12,182 bases of DNA. It comes from an uncultured Oscillospiraceae bacterium (GTDB lineage Bacteria > Bacillota > Clostridia > Oscillospirales > Acutalibacteraceae). The notes below the pieces were generated by a model. It did no database searches and was not told the DNA's origin. It saw only the letters and a list, made by a program, of their open reading frames with translations. Shown piece by piece: positions 1 to 6,184 of the stretch (its first letter is position 1; each line of letters starts with the position of its first letter). The position numbers and the translations under genes are program-made. The DNA is taken from assembly GCA_900544515.1 (NCBI GenBank), contig UQVI01000039.1, positions 1 through 12,182 of the forward strand, read 5' to 3'.

Positions 1-35
1 AGTCGTCGGCAGCGTCAGATGTGTATAAGAGACAG
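1..35. other. Nextera (Tn5) sequencing adapter, not genomic
   Basis: Positions 3-35 match the Illumina Nextera read-1 transposase adapter, and its last 19 bases (17-35) are the Tn5 mosaic end. The same 35 bases occur in reverse complement at 12148-12182. The two extra outer bases (AG) are also mirrored and may be the end of an index primer. This is library-preparation sequence left on the assembled molecule, so any reading frame that starts in it is artificial. Confidence 0.98.
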
Positions 36-1343
36 GAAAAAACAGAGAAGAGCACCGCAGACCAAAGCCTTACATTTGATTTGAACTTTAACGATGATAA
101 TAAAACGGAAAAAGCTGCTGCATTCAACGAATCGAATAATTTTGAAATTATCAACGATTCCTTCCGCACATCCGCTCAGGATGATATTGATACAAATGAA
201 ATATACACACAGGCACCTGAATATAAATTCTCAGGAAAGAAGAAAGCGATTATCATTGCCGTTGCTATTGTTCTGATTGTTGCAATCGCTGTGGGCGTTT
301 TTGCCTTTGTAAAAGGAAAGAATAAGGAGGAAGTAACAAAACCTTCCACCACAGTAACTACTACAGCAGCTCCTGTACAGATTGTTAATCCGCTTACAGG
401 CGAGGCTTCCTTTAACGAAAAGGCTGTGGGCAAAAGACCTGTTGCCTGCGTCGTTGAAAATGCTTATGATGCCAGACCTCAATGGGGAATTGACGACAGC
501 AAGAACGCCCCTGATATTATTATGGAGGGTGAGGTCGAAGGCGGAGAAACCAGAATGCTCTGGCTCTATGCAGACTACACCTCTCTTCCGAGTCAGATAG
601 GTCCAATGAGAAGTGCAAGACCACCGTTCATAAAATTCTCTGAGCTGTTTGATTCCATCTTCATTCACTGGGGACAGAGCACAAGCAAGGGTGACTATAT
701 TGGTGCAGACGCTGTGTTCAGAAATGATGATGTTGACCACATCAATCAGATGGCTTACAGCGACAGCATAGGTCTATTCGGCAGAGATTCATCAAGAGGC
801 GTATCATCAGAACATACCGGTGTACTTTATGGTGAAAAGCTTGAGCAGGCAATAAAGGAATCTGAATTCAGAACGGATGCCGATTCAAGCAAGCTCACCA
901 AATTCAGCTTTAACAAAGAGGAGAAAGCGGTCGGTACAGAAGCCTGTAACGCGTTTGCTCTTACCTTCTCTTCAAGTTCAAAGACAAGAGACTGGACATA
1001 TAATTCTGAAGATAAAATGTATCACTGTCAGGATTACCGCACAGATGTTACAAGAAAAAATCTGCTTGTACTTTACGATACCACAGAATATATCACAAAA
1101 TACAATTACAAGGGTAGCGGTAATTCCGAAATATACTGTGACTACAAGCTCTCAGGCGGAAACGGAAAGCTTGTAAGTCTCGGAACCATCACACCAATTA
1201 CCTGGTCTGTTGAAAACGGTGTAATTGTAATCAAGGATGCAAATGGTAAAAACGTTAACCTTAATCCGGGAACTACCTGGATTGGCTACGCATCATCAAA
1301 TCACGGCGGAACAGATAAAAACGGCACCGCCACTGCAGAATAA
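36..1343 (+). CDS. DUF3048 (YerB-like) membrane-anchored protein, 5' truncated
   Basis: The frame is open from the adapter junction at 36 to TAA at 1341-1343. The apparent GTG start at 21 and the residues MYKRQ are adapter-encoded, so the true N-terminus is missing. Numbered from that GTG, about 70 polar residues precede a single membrane helix (about 76-97, after GKKK). A Thr/Pro-rich linker (about 107-118) and the extracytoplasmic domain follow. That domain opens with NPLTGEASF and KRPVACVVENAYDARPQ and contains EGGETRMLWLY and IGPMRSARP, the hallmarks of the DUF3048 N-terminal domain. The last third (NLNPGTTWIGY) fits the DUF3048 C-terminal domain. B. subtilis YerB is a lipoprotein of this family of unknown biochemical function. 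Here a transmembrane anchor replaces a lipobox. The gene ends at a strong terminator (1355-1395). Family assignment is firm; function is unknown. Confidence 0.88.
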   Translation, partial: EKTEKSTADQSLTFDLNFNDDNKTEKAAAFNESNNFEIINDSFRTSAQDDIDTNEIYTQAPEYKFSGKKKAIIIAVAIVLIVAIAVGVFAFVKGKNKEEVTKPSTTVTTTAAPVQIVNPLTGEASFNEKAVGKRPVACVVENAYDARPQWGIDDSKNAPDIIMEGEVEGGETRMLWLYADYTSLPSQIGPMRSARPPFIKFSELFDSIFIHWGQSTSKGDYIGADAVFRNDDVDHINQMAYSDSIGLFGRDSSRGVSSEHTGVLYGEKLEQAIKESEFRTDADSSKLTKFSFNKEEKAVGTEACNAFALTFSSSSKTRDWTYNSEDKMYHCQDYRTDVTRKNLLVLYDTTEYITKYNYKGSGNSEIYCDYKLSGGNGKLVSLGTITPITWSVENGVIVIKDANGKNVNLNPGTTWIGYASSNHGGTDKNGTATAE

Positions 1344-1354
1344 TTTAATACAAG

Positions 1355-1395
1355 AAAAGCCTGACTGAACTCGGATAATGTTCAGTCAGGCTTTT
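1355..1395. terminator. bidirectional intrinsic terminator
   Basis: A perfect 16-bp stem (1355-1370 with 1380-1395) encloses a 9-base loop. A T-run follows on the + strand, and the left arm begins with AAAA, giving a shorter U-run on the - strand. It lies between the convergent stop codons at 1343 and 1410 and should end transcription from both sides. Confidence 0.92.
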
Positions 1396-1409
1396 TTATT
1401 ATACTATAT

Positions 1410-2687
1410 TTACCCGACTATTTCGTAAACCATCGGATGTTCAAAATCCTCAAATTCTATCGTTTCACCATTTTCATCAACGGTTGAGTCCAGATAATCG
1501 CATACAAGCCAAAGATATTTTTTGCCGGTGCTGTCCTCAAAAATCGTCACCTTATCATCGGACAGACTCTGATCAAGCCTTGACAAGCCGTCAAGCCGTG
1601 CATCGTACCAGGTTTCAATGCCGAAATCCTTAGCAGAAATGGCATCAAAGGGCATTTCATCTATACGCACATATGTATCCCTGAACAATTCAATCGTACT
1701 GTAATCACTTGAAATGAGAGCAGGCTTTTCCGTTTCCACATTGAGTACATCCCCTGCAAAGTCGATTGTAAACCAACCGATAATCAGAATGATAAAAAGG
1801 AGAATCGTTTTAAGCACAGGGTGTTTTCTTTTTTTCCGCTTTTCTTCTTCCTTATTATATTTTTCATTATAATCATCCGCTTTCTCAATATTGGCTTTTA
1901 ATTTTTCTGGCTTGCACAGGCTTTTAAAATATGCCATTCTTACAGGAAAGACCAAAAGCATTAACGGAATATCTATAGCCAAATCACTTGTTAGTGCCAT
2001 TTTTCTTTTATGTCTGAGAAAATCTTTTGTGTTTCTGCTTTTTGCAGTTAACATTGTGATTCTGATATGATCTGCATTCAACTTTGGATAGCTTATCAGA
2101 AAATTCTCATTAATCATAGCCTTGTCGCCGATTGAAAATGTATCAAGCTCAATCTCCAGCTCAGTCTCATTTTCCACATTCTCAAGTCGATATGTACATT
2201 CTGTCTGAAGAACGCAGTTGCTTATCACTTTACCAATATAACTGAAAAATTTCTTTGCACCTTTATTAATCAGCTTTTCCTTTAGATTTTCCGCATCTTC
2301 ACTGCTCCAATCATAATCAAGCGTAAGCTCACCATTAATGGTAATTGTATGTTCGTTTAAAGAGGAATTCAGCTCAATCCATTTGCTGTCACCCTCCTTA
2401 ATGCTATATAGCTCACCGTCAAGCTCTATATGTGCAATATCGGCATAGGAATTTTTAATACAGATTCTTTTACTGTTATCCTTACTTATTGTAATAAGCT
2501 CTTCTACCGATGTATTCAGTGTTGCCGCTATTTTTTCAAGCGTCTCCATTCTCGGAATTGCCTGACCGTTTTCCCACTTTGATACGGCCTTGTCGGAAAC
2601 GTCTAGAATTGCCGCAAGCTCCTTTTGCGTCAGCTGATGCTCCTCACGTAATTTACAAAGTGTATTGCCAAACTTGTAGTAATCCAT
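1410..2687 (-). CDS. XRE-family transcriptional regulator with C-terminal membrane segment
   Basis: The protein has 425 residues. Residues 6-65 form an XRE/Cro-CI helix-turn-helix (LTQKELAAILDVSDKAVSKWENG), so this is very likely a sequence-specific repressor or activator. A long middle region (about 75-230) of mixed strand and charged helix resembles no domain I can name. A moderately hydrophobic stretch at about 235-252 and a clear membrane helix at about 292-309, after the basic run EEKRKKRKHP, are followed by about 115 residues probably outside the cytoplasm. This architecture, a cytoplasmic DNA-binding head tethered to the membrane with an external tail, suggests a sensor of an envelope signal; that role is inference. 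The start is ATG 2687-2685, supported by the Shine-Dalgarno GAGGTG at 2698-2693. It is transcribed alone from its own promoter and ends at the 1355-1395 hairpin. Confidence 0.85.
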   Translation of the reverse strand: MDYYKFGNTLCKLREEHQLTQKELAAILDVSDKAVSKWENGQAIPRMETLEKIAATLNTSVEELITISKDNSKRICIKNSYADIAHIELDGELYSIKEGDSKWIELNSSLNEHTITINGELTLDYDWSSEDAENLKEKLINKGAKKFFSYIGKVISNCVLQTECTYRLENVENETELEIELDTFSIGDKAMINENFLISYPKLNADHIRITMLTAKSRNTKDFLRHKRKMALTSDLAIDIPLMLLVFPVRMAYFKSLCKPEKLKANIEKADDYNEKYNKEEEKRKKRKHPVLKTILLFIILIIGWFTIDFAGDVLNVETEKPALISSDYSTIELFRDTYVRIDEMPFDAISAKDFGIETWYDARLDGLSRLDQSLSDDKVTIFEDSTGKKYLWLVCDYLDSTVDENGETIEFEDFEHPMVYEIVG

Positions 2688-2704
2688 AAAATCACCTCAA
2701 AAAA

Positions 2705-2733
2705 ATTATAGCAAAACCCTGCTCATATGGCAA
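2705..2733 (-). promoter_or_regulatory. sigma-A promoter of the XRE regulator gene
   Basis: On the - strand, TTGCCA (2733-2728) is separated by exactly 17 bases from a perfect TATAAT (2710-2705). Transcription should begin near 2698, which is the first base of the GAGGTG Shine-Dalgarno sequence. The mRNA would thus have almost no leader upstream of its ribosome binding site. Confidence 0.75.
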
Positions 2734-2743
2734 TTAAATCGAG

Positions 2744-2760
2744 GTAGAATAAAAGTAGAA
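2744..2760. repeat. GTAGAA direct repeat, possible operator
   Basis: GTAGAA occurs at 2744-2749 and again at 2755-2760. The copies are spaced 11 bases start to start, about one helical turn, and lie just upstream of the -35 element of the regulator promoter. Position and phasing suit a binding site, perhaps for autoregulation, but such short repeats can arise by chance in AT-rich DNA. Confidence 0.3.
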
Positions 2761-2793
2761 ATCTAAAAACGCTGATTTTTTAACCATTTAACT

Positions 2794-2830
2794 AAAAAAT
2801 CCCGTAAGACTTAATATCTTACGGGATTTT
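2794..2830 (-). terminator. intrinsic terminator of alr
   Basis: A perfect 14-bp stem (2796-2809 with 2817-2830) encloses a 7-base loop. Read on the - strand, it is followed by a T-run. It starts 13 bases after the alr stop codon and insulates the regulator gene downstream. Confidence 0.9.
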
Positions 2831-2842
2831 CAGCATTCAGAT

Positions 2843-3991
2843 TTAAAAATAATTGACGGTTTTCACGACCTCACCATTGTGCGTATATACTCTCGGAACA
2901 CGGCGTGATATTCTGCAAGGCAGCTCATAATTGAAGGAATGCGCCATTTCGGAAACCTCCTCCATAGTCAGAGCAAGCTCACCGTCATAGCCAACAAGCG
3001 TTACTTCATTTTCCTCTGTAACATCAGGTATATCTGTGATATCGACCATAAACTGATCCATACACACTCTGCCGAGTATAGGTGCATATCTTCCGTTAAC
3101 AATAACTCTTCCGATATTTGACAGGCATCGCGGATAACCGTCAGCATATCCCACAGGGATTGTGGCAACCACTGTTTCCTTATCCGTAACATAGGTTCCG
3201 CCGTATGAAATTTCCCTGCCTGCTTCCAGCGTTTTGATATGGCTGATATGGGTTTTCCACTCCATTGACGGCTTAATATCCATAAGTGATTTATCGACCT
3301 CAGCTGAGGGATAAAGCCCATATGTAATAATACCTGAACGAACCATATCAAAAATATCATCAAGCACCATAATTCCTGCAGAATTGCTGATGTGCTTAAT
3401 GGGAATAGCAATTCCCCTTTCAGAAAGCAGTTTAACGAAATCAGTGAAACGCTTTTTCTGGGCTAAAGTCTTTTCAAGATTTTCTTCATCAGCAGTAGCA
3501 AAGTGAGAAAACAGTCCCTCAGCAGTTATATTGGGAAGCTCTGTTATCTTTTTACATACATCAGCGCTTTCACTGTTTACCTGAAAGCCGATCCTGCTCA
3601 TTCCGGTATCGAGGCAGAAATGGAAGGGAATATTTTTATTCTGCCTTACAGCCTCATCAGATAATGCCTGTGCTGCCTCATAGGAAAAAATCGGAATACG
3701 GATATCATTTTCAACAATTACATCATACTGCTGCGGTGATACTCCACCGAGAACAAGTATAGGTGTTTTTATTCCTGCGTTTATCAGCTCCATTGCTTCT
3801 TCCACACAGGCAACACCGAAAAAGTCACATTTACTTTCCAGAAATTTTCCTACCTCAACTGCACCGTTTCCGTACGCATCTGCCTTTATAACTGCCAGAA
3901 GCTTTGCCTTTCCGGCAAGCTTTCTGAGCACATTGTCAATATTATATTCAATTGCATCCAAATCTATTTTTAAATATGTTCTATGATACAT
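2843..3991 (-). CDS. alr: alanine racemase
   Basis: This PLP enzyme interconverts L- and D-alanine in the cytoplasm and so supplies D-Ala for peptidoglycan. At 382 residues it has the normal family length. The N-terminal barrel carries the PLP-binding lysine, K36, in AVIKADAYGNGA. R134 in the MSRIGF motif corresponds to the conserved arginine near the cofactor. The C-terminal domain has the second catalytic base, Y263, in ISYGGTY, then GYADGYPR (281-288) and the conserved CMDQFMVD (310-317). The start ATG at 3991-3989 has AGAGG (4003-3999) 7 bases upstream. A probable promoter lies at 4048-4020. The stop is followed by its own terminator, so alr appears monocistronic. A strongly promoted short RNA that ends in a terminator lies immediately upstream on the same strand and could act as a leader. 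No key residue is missing. Confidence 0.97.
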   Translation of the reverse strand: MYHRTYLKIDLDAIEYNIDNVLRKLAGKAKLLAVIKADAYGNGAVEVGKFLESKCDFFGVACVEEAMELINAGIKTPILVLGGVSPQQYDVIVENDIRIPIFSYEAAQALSDEAVRQNKNIPFHFCLDTGMSRIGFQVNSESADVCKKITELPNITAEGLFSHFATADEENLEKTLAQKKRFTDFVKLLSERGIAIPIKHISNSAGIMVLDDIFDMVRSGIITYGLYPSAEVDKSLMDIKPSMEWKTHISHIKTLEAGREISYGGTYVTDKETVVATIPVGYADGYPRCLSNIGRVIVNGRYAPILGRVCMDQFMVDITDIPDVTEENEVTLVGYDGELALTMEEVSEMAHSFNYELPCRISRRVPRVYTHNGEVVKTVNYF

Positions 3992-4019
3992 TCTTAAGCC
4001 TCTGTAAAGATTTTTGTAA

Positions 4020-4048
4020 ATTATATTCTAATACTGAAAGCATTAAAA
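4020..4048 (-). promoter_or_regulatory. probable alr promoter
   Basis: A perfect TATAAT (4025-4020) lies 17 bases from a weak -35 (TTTTAA, 4048-4043). Transcription would start near 4013, giving a leader of about 22 bases with the Shine-Dalgarno sequence inside. The AT-rich surroundings make chance matches likely. Confidence 0.5.
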
Positions 4049-4069
4049 GTAAAGTTAAAAATTAAATAT

Positions 4070-4105
4070 AAAAAGAAAGAAGGCCGGACCTGCATATCCG
4101 ACCTT
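4070..4105 (-). terminator. intrinsic terminator of the alr-proximal RNA
   Basis: On the - strand AAGGTCGGA (4105-4097) pairs with TCCGGCCTT (4088-4080) through one G-U pair, around an 8-base loop. The pyrimidine tail TCTTTCTTTTT follows. The + strand has no T-run, so the orientation is clear. Confidence 0.78.
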
Positions 4106-4169
4106 CCCCTCTCTGTTATTACAAACTATGGAGGACTTGAATTGAAACGGTGCGGCCCGCCTCAAGTCT
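4070..4169 (-). ncRNA. candidate small RNA or attenuator leader upstream of alr
   Basis: About 100 bases lie between a perfect sigma-A promoter (4204-4176; start predicted at 4169 or 4168) and an intrinsic terminator ending near 4070. No credible coding frame is present. Near the 5' end, GACUUGA (4168-4162) pairs perfectly with UCAAGUC (4140-4134), enclosing a GC-rich 21-base loop with GCGGGCCGC. The terminator stem forms the 3' end. The loop segment GGGCCG (4158-4153) can also pair with the terminator 3' arm (CGGCCU, 4086-4081). A switch between two structures is therefore conceivable. It lacks the SRP RNA GGAAG signature, is too short for 6S RNA or tmRNA, and shows no T-box sequence, so I cannot assign a known class. 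It is either an independent sRNA or a leader controlling read-through into alr. Confidence 0.62.
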
Positions 4170-4175
4170 AAATTC

Positions 4176-4204
4176 ATTATAGTGTATCTTGCATAATTTG
4201 TCAA
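4176..4204 (-). promoter_or_regulatory. perfect-consensus sigma-A promoter
   Basis: TTGACA (4204-4199) and TATAAT (4181-4176) are separated by exactly 17 bases on the - strand. Both hexamers are perfect, which predicts very high basal transcription of the short RNA that follows. It is the strongest promoter seen in the window and does not head a recognisable protein gene. Confidence 0.88.
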
Positions 4205-4326
4205 TAGTGCCGCTGATTTTTTTTATATAGTTTAACAAATATGTGTTTTATAGTGGCTTTTATCGCAAAAGGTAACGCCAAAAAATTAGAAGTGGGTAAT
4301 CCATTGGACTAATTCAATCAAGCACA
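4205..4326. other. gene-free spacer between divergent promoters
   Basis: This AT-rich spacer separates the - strand RNA promoter from the + strand promoter at 4327. I see no coding frame. An imperfect hairpin (TGGC at about 4254 with GCCA at about 4277, containing TTTT/AAAA) is the only structure noted. Confidence 0.5.
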
Positions 4327-4355
4327 TTGACATCGAACAAATATTCGTATAGTAT
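4327..4355 (+). promoter_or_regulatory. sigma-A promoter of the 71-aa/HTH operon
   Basis: A perfect TTGACA (4327-4332), a 17-base spacer and TAGTAT (4350-4355) predict a start near 4362. That lies downstream of the ATG at 4359, which rules it out as a start and supports translation from 4416. Confidence 0.75.
4334..4347 (+). promoter_or_regulatory. putative LexA (DinR) operator
   Basis: CGAACAAATATTCG matches the Gram-positive LexA box CGAACRNRYGTTYG at all but one defined position (A in place of the central G). It sits entirely between the -35 and -10 hexamers, where a bound repressor would block RNA polymerase. This suggests the downstream operon is induced by DNA damage. One mismatch and a single site keep this at moderate confidence. 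Confidence 0.55.
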
Positions 4356-4415
4356 GTAATGGTACAAGAAATGAACAGCGCTGAAAAATCTCAAACAAGA
4401 AAGAAGGAATACAGT

Positions 4416-4631
4416 ATGACTATTGATGAATTAGCACGTGAATATGAAGCACAATATAAAACAATCAGTGCAAAAATGGACGGACTTAAGCCTCTGCTTT
4501 ACATATACAGCGGAAAAGAGCTTTTACTGCTCAGAAGAAAATTAAAAATATACTATGATATGGCATGCGAGTGCAAAAGAGTTTGTGCACTGCTGTCTTG
4601 CTACTATGATGGGGAGGAAGAAAATGATTGA
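4416..4631 (+). CDS. hypothetical protein, 71 aa, partner of an HTH protein
   Basis: The start is ATG 4416, preceded by AAGGA (4404-4408) at 7 bases. Upstream ATGs at 4359 and 4371 lack a Shine-Dalgarno sequence, and 4359 lies before the predicted transcription start. The product begins MTIDELAREYEAQY and is predicted to be largely helical. A charged central helix (GKELLLLRRKLKIYYDM) leads to a Cys-containing segment (ACECKRVCALLSCYY, four cysteines) and an acidic tail. Small proteins of this style are, as far as I recall, often encoded just before sigma-like HTH proteins in Clostridia; that is recollection, not a database result. The frame overlaps the next gene by 8 bases, so the two are probably translationally coupled. 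A partner or regulator of the HTH protein is a guess. Confidence 0.72.
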   Translation: MTIDELAREYEAQYKTISAKMDGLKPLLYIYSGKELLLLRRKLKIYYDMACECKRVCALLSCYYDGEEEND

Positions 4632-4947
4632 TTTTGTTGAAGAATATATGACCGATATAAACAATTACGAGGACAATGGCTTTGACGAACAAAGGATCCT
4701 CATCAAAGCCATGTCAAAGGTTCTGCCAATGATCATAAAAAATGAGCTTACTGAGCGACAGAGCCTTTGTCTGAGAATGTTTTATGTTTTCGGTAAAAGC
4801 CAGGTAGAAATAGCCAGAGAGCTTAAGCTATCTCAGCCAACCGTAAGCAGGCATATAAAATCTGCAAAGGACATTGTAAACAAATTTTTATCTTACAGCT
4901 TTTACTCGGTAAAACAGGCAAATGAACAGTGGCTGAAAATGGAATAG
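4624..4947 (+). CDS. sigma-70 region 4-like helix-turn-helix protein
   Basis: The start ATG 4624 has a strong GGGGAGG (4611-4617) upstream; longer in-frame versions lack such a site. The product has 107 residues. Residues 1-38 are acidic and helical. Residues about 40-90 (ELTERQSLCLRMFY, SQVEIARELKLSQPTVSRHI) match sigma-70 region 4, the -35-binding HTH domain, with the recognition helix at about 70-80. There is no region 2, so it cannot be a complete sigma factor and is more likely a DNA-binding regulator of the phage or integrative-element type. Its promoter carries a LexA-like box, so it may belong to the SOS response. No other mobile-element gene is present. A 12-bp inverted repeat spans its 3' end. 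Confidence 0.82.
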   Translation: MIDFVEEYMTDINNYEDNGFDEQRILIKAMSKVLPMIIKNELTERQSLCLRMFYVFGKSQVEIARELKLSQPTVSRHIKSAKDIVNKFLSYSFYSVKQANEQWLKME

Positions 4948-4960
4948 CCAGCCACTGTTC
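4924..4960 (+). repeat. 12-bp inverted repeat spanning the stop codon
   Basis: GAACAGTGGCTG (4924-4935) is perfectly complementary to 4949-4960, with a 13-base loop holding the TAG stop (4945-4947). No T-run follows, so it is not a standard intrinsic terminator. It could protect the mRNA 3' end or act with the weak hairpin at 5011-5024 (ACAGC/GCTGT, then TTT). Confidence 0.7.
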
Positions 4961-5063
4961 TATAGCATAATGCAGAATTTTCAATGCATATATGCTTTAC
5001 CACAATTGATACAGCAATGGCTGTTTTAAAGGAGCAGAACTCCACCACTGCCAACAATTGAAA

Positions 5064-5123
5064 ACGCATCTCACAGAACAATAGGAATTGTCACCTTTTA
5101 TTCTATGAGATGCGTAATTTTTT
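5064..5123. terminator. bidirectional terminator between convergent genes
   Basis: ACGCATCTCA (5064-5073) pairs perfectly with TGAGATGCGT (5106-5115). After one mismatch the stem continues (AGAA/TTCT), and an inner ACAAT/ATTGT hairpin (5078-5082 with 5087-5091) can also form. A T-run at 5118-5123 serves the + strand and a TTTT at 5064-5061 serves the - strand gene that ends at 5133. Confidence 0.82.
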
Positions 5124-5132
5124 GTTAAGAAA

Positions 5133-5891
5133 TCAAATCGTTAAAATAGCAATAATAAACATAACAGCATATAATATCGGCTGATGTGCCAGATAAACCC
5201 AGAGACTGTTTTTGCCAACGAAGGATAAAAACTTACTGTGCTGCTTATACATCGGCTCAGGCAATTTTTCATCTGCTGCAATTTTTCCGATAAATGCTCC
5301 GAAGAAAAACATAAATATCCAGGGAAGAATGGAAAAATAATCCGCACTATGAAAGCTTGCATTATGGAAGCCAAGCGGTGCAAGTATATTAAACTGATAC
5401 CAGCTCTCAGGCAAAGAGATAAGACCAAAGCAGATTTTACCGCCCTCAATTCCATAGACAAATAAAAACAGAATAAATGAAACAGCTGCACCGATTCTGA
5501 AATCTATTTTTTTGAAGAGAGGCATCAGAAGACCTGTTATGACCATACACGTACCTAAGCAGTGAAGAATACCGAAATAAATCTCTGCACCTACAAAACC
5601 TAAAAGCGGCATAATCACTGCCGTCGCAAGCGTTATTATACCTGCACACACAAGAACAATGATACCACGCTTAACTGTATTTCTGGAAAGCCTTGAGCAC
5701 ATACCTGAAATCACAATGAATATTGTCCAGAATATCGGCTGTACTGTACAAAGTGCATCAAAAATTTCATATCCCCATTCAAGACCGATTACATCACCCA
5801 CATCTAAAAATGCATGGTGAAAAATCATACATATGATTGCAAAGCCTCTAATTTCATCAAGCATATGAATCCTTTTTCTTTTTTCAGGCAT
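5133..5891 (-). CDS. DUF1624 / heparan-alpha-glucosaminide acetyltransferase-like membrane protein
   Basis: The protein has 252 residues. It opens with KRIHMLDEIRGFAIICMIFHH, the basic-then-LD.IRG.AI..MI..H signature at the first membrane helix of DUF1624 and related acyltransferase-like proteins. About seven hydrophobic helices follow, with charged loops between them. Near the C-terminus, FVGKNSLWVYLAHQPILY is the conserved penultimate-helix motif of this group. The eukaryotic relative HGSNAT moves acetyl groups across a membrane; bacterial members are mostly uncharacterised, so modification of an envelope sugar is only inferred. The ATG at 5891 has AGGGTG about 10 bases upstream. The second ATG (5864-5862) has AAGGA at 5 bases and is a real alternative, but the basic KRKRIH lead-in fits the family better. 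Promoter evidence is weak (TATAAA at 5921-5916). Confidence 0.8.
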   Translation of the reverse strand: MPEKRKRIHMLDEIRGFAIICMIFHHAFLDVGDVIGLEWGYEIFDALCTVQPIFWTIFIVISGMCSRLSRNTVKRGIIVLVCAGIITLATAVIMPLLGFVGAEIYFGILHCLGTCMVITGLLMPLFKKIDFRIGAAVSFILFLFVYGIEGGKICFGLISLPESWYQFNILAPLGFHNASFHSADYFSILPWIFMFFFGAFIGKIAADEKLPEPMYKQHSKFLSFVGKNSLWVYLAHQPILYAVMFIIAILTI

Positions 5892-6112
5892 AAGGACAGC
5901 ACCCTTTCAAAATAATTTATAGTTTGGTAAACCGAATAGCAATAGGTTATAAAAGACTGATTTCGTCTTAAACAGCGTTAAAAATGCTCAGAATACGCAA
6001 AGTATGCCAAGAGAAAAAATGTGCAGATATGCAGATATATCGATTTTTTGCATCCTCAGGCTGTTGTTCTTCAGTTCATCAAACTATAATATTGTACCAC
6101 AATTGTTTTATA
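5892..6112. other. intergenic region between divergent genes
   Basis: No supported gene lies here. A frame open from ATG 5984 runs into the thioesterase gene but has no ribosome binding site, and its upstream part looks random (Cys/Ile/Tyr-rich). A perfect tandem GCAGATAT occurs at 6023-6038. A weak - strand promoter for the membrane protein may lie at about 5942-5916. Confidence 0.5.
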
Positions 6113-6141
6113 TTGTATATAATAAAAAAATATGATATAAT
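6113..6141 (+). promoter_or_regulatory. extended -10 promoter of the five-gene thioesterase-thiI operon
   Basis: TTGTAT (6113-6118), a 17-base spacer and a perfect TATAAT (6136-6141) preceded by TG plus one base make an extended -10 promoter. The predicted start near 6148 gives a leader of about 37 bases before the ATG at 6185. No other strong + strand promoter was noticed in the overlapping genes up to 11199. Confidence 0.75.
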
Positions 6142-6184
6142 AATGTGGTATAAATGGATTTTCCGCAATGAATGGGGTACGATT

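Noticed and set aside
21..35. GTG start and first five codons (MYKRQ) of the first open frame
   Set aside because: They lie entirely in the Nextera adapter; the genomic frame is open from 36 and its real start is off the fragment.
231..740. 169-codon antisense open frame inside the DUF3048 gene
   Set aside because: It is a shadow frame opposite a well-supported coding region, with no ribosome binding site or recognisable domain.
4070..4169. SRP RNA, 6S RNA or T-box identity for the alr-proximal RNA
   Set aside because: GCAGGUCCGG superficially recalls SRP RNA, but the GGAAG tetraloop region is missing. The length is too short for 6S RNA, and no T-box AGGGUGGNACCGCG-like sequence is present.
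4359..4415. Upstream ATG starts (4359, 4371) for the 71-aa protein
   Set aside because: The first precedes the predicted transcription start and neither has a Shine-Dalgarno sequence, while ATG 4416 has AAGGA at 7 bases.
4555..4623. 23-residue extension of the sigma-like HTH protein
   Set aside because: It overlaps the coding region of the 71-aa protein and lacks a ribosome binding site; ATG 4624 follows GGGGAGG.
4984..5061. 25-codon open frame (MHICFTTIDTAMAVLK...)
   Set aside because: It has no ribosome binding site or independent promoter and overlaps the terminator/hairpin cluster; an open frame this short is expected by chance.
5984..6184. 67-residue N-terminal extension of the thioesterase
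   Set aside because: It has no ribosome binding site, an unusual composition and no family match, and the extended -10 promoter at 6136-6141 lies inside it. The start at 6185 fits both the family and the promoter.
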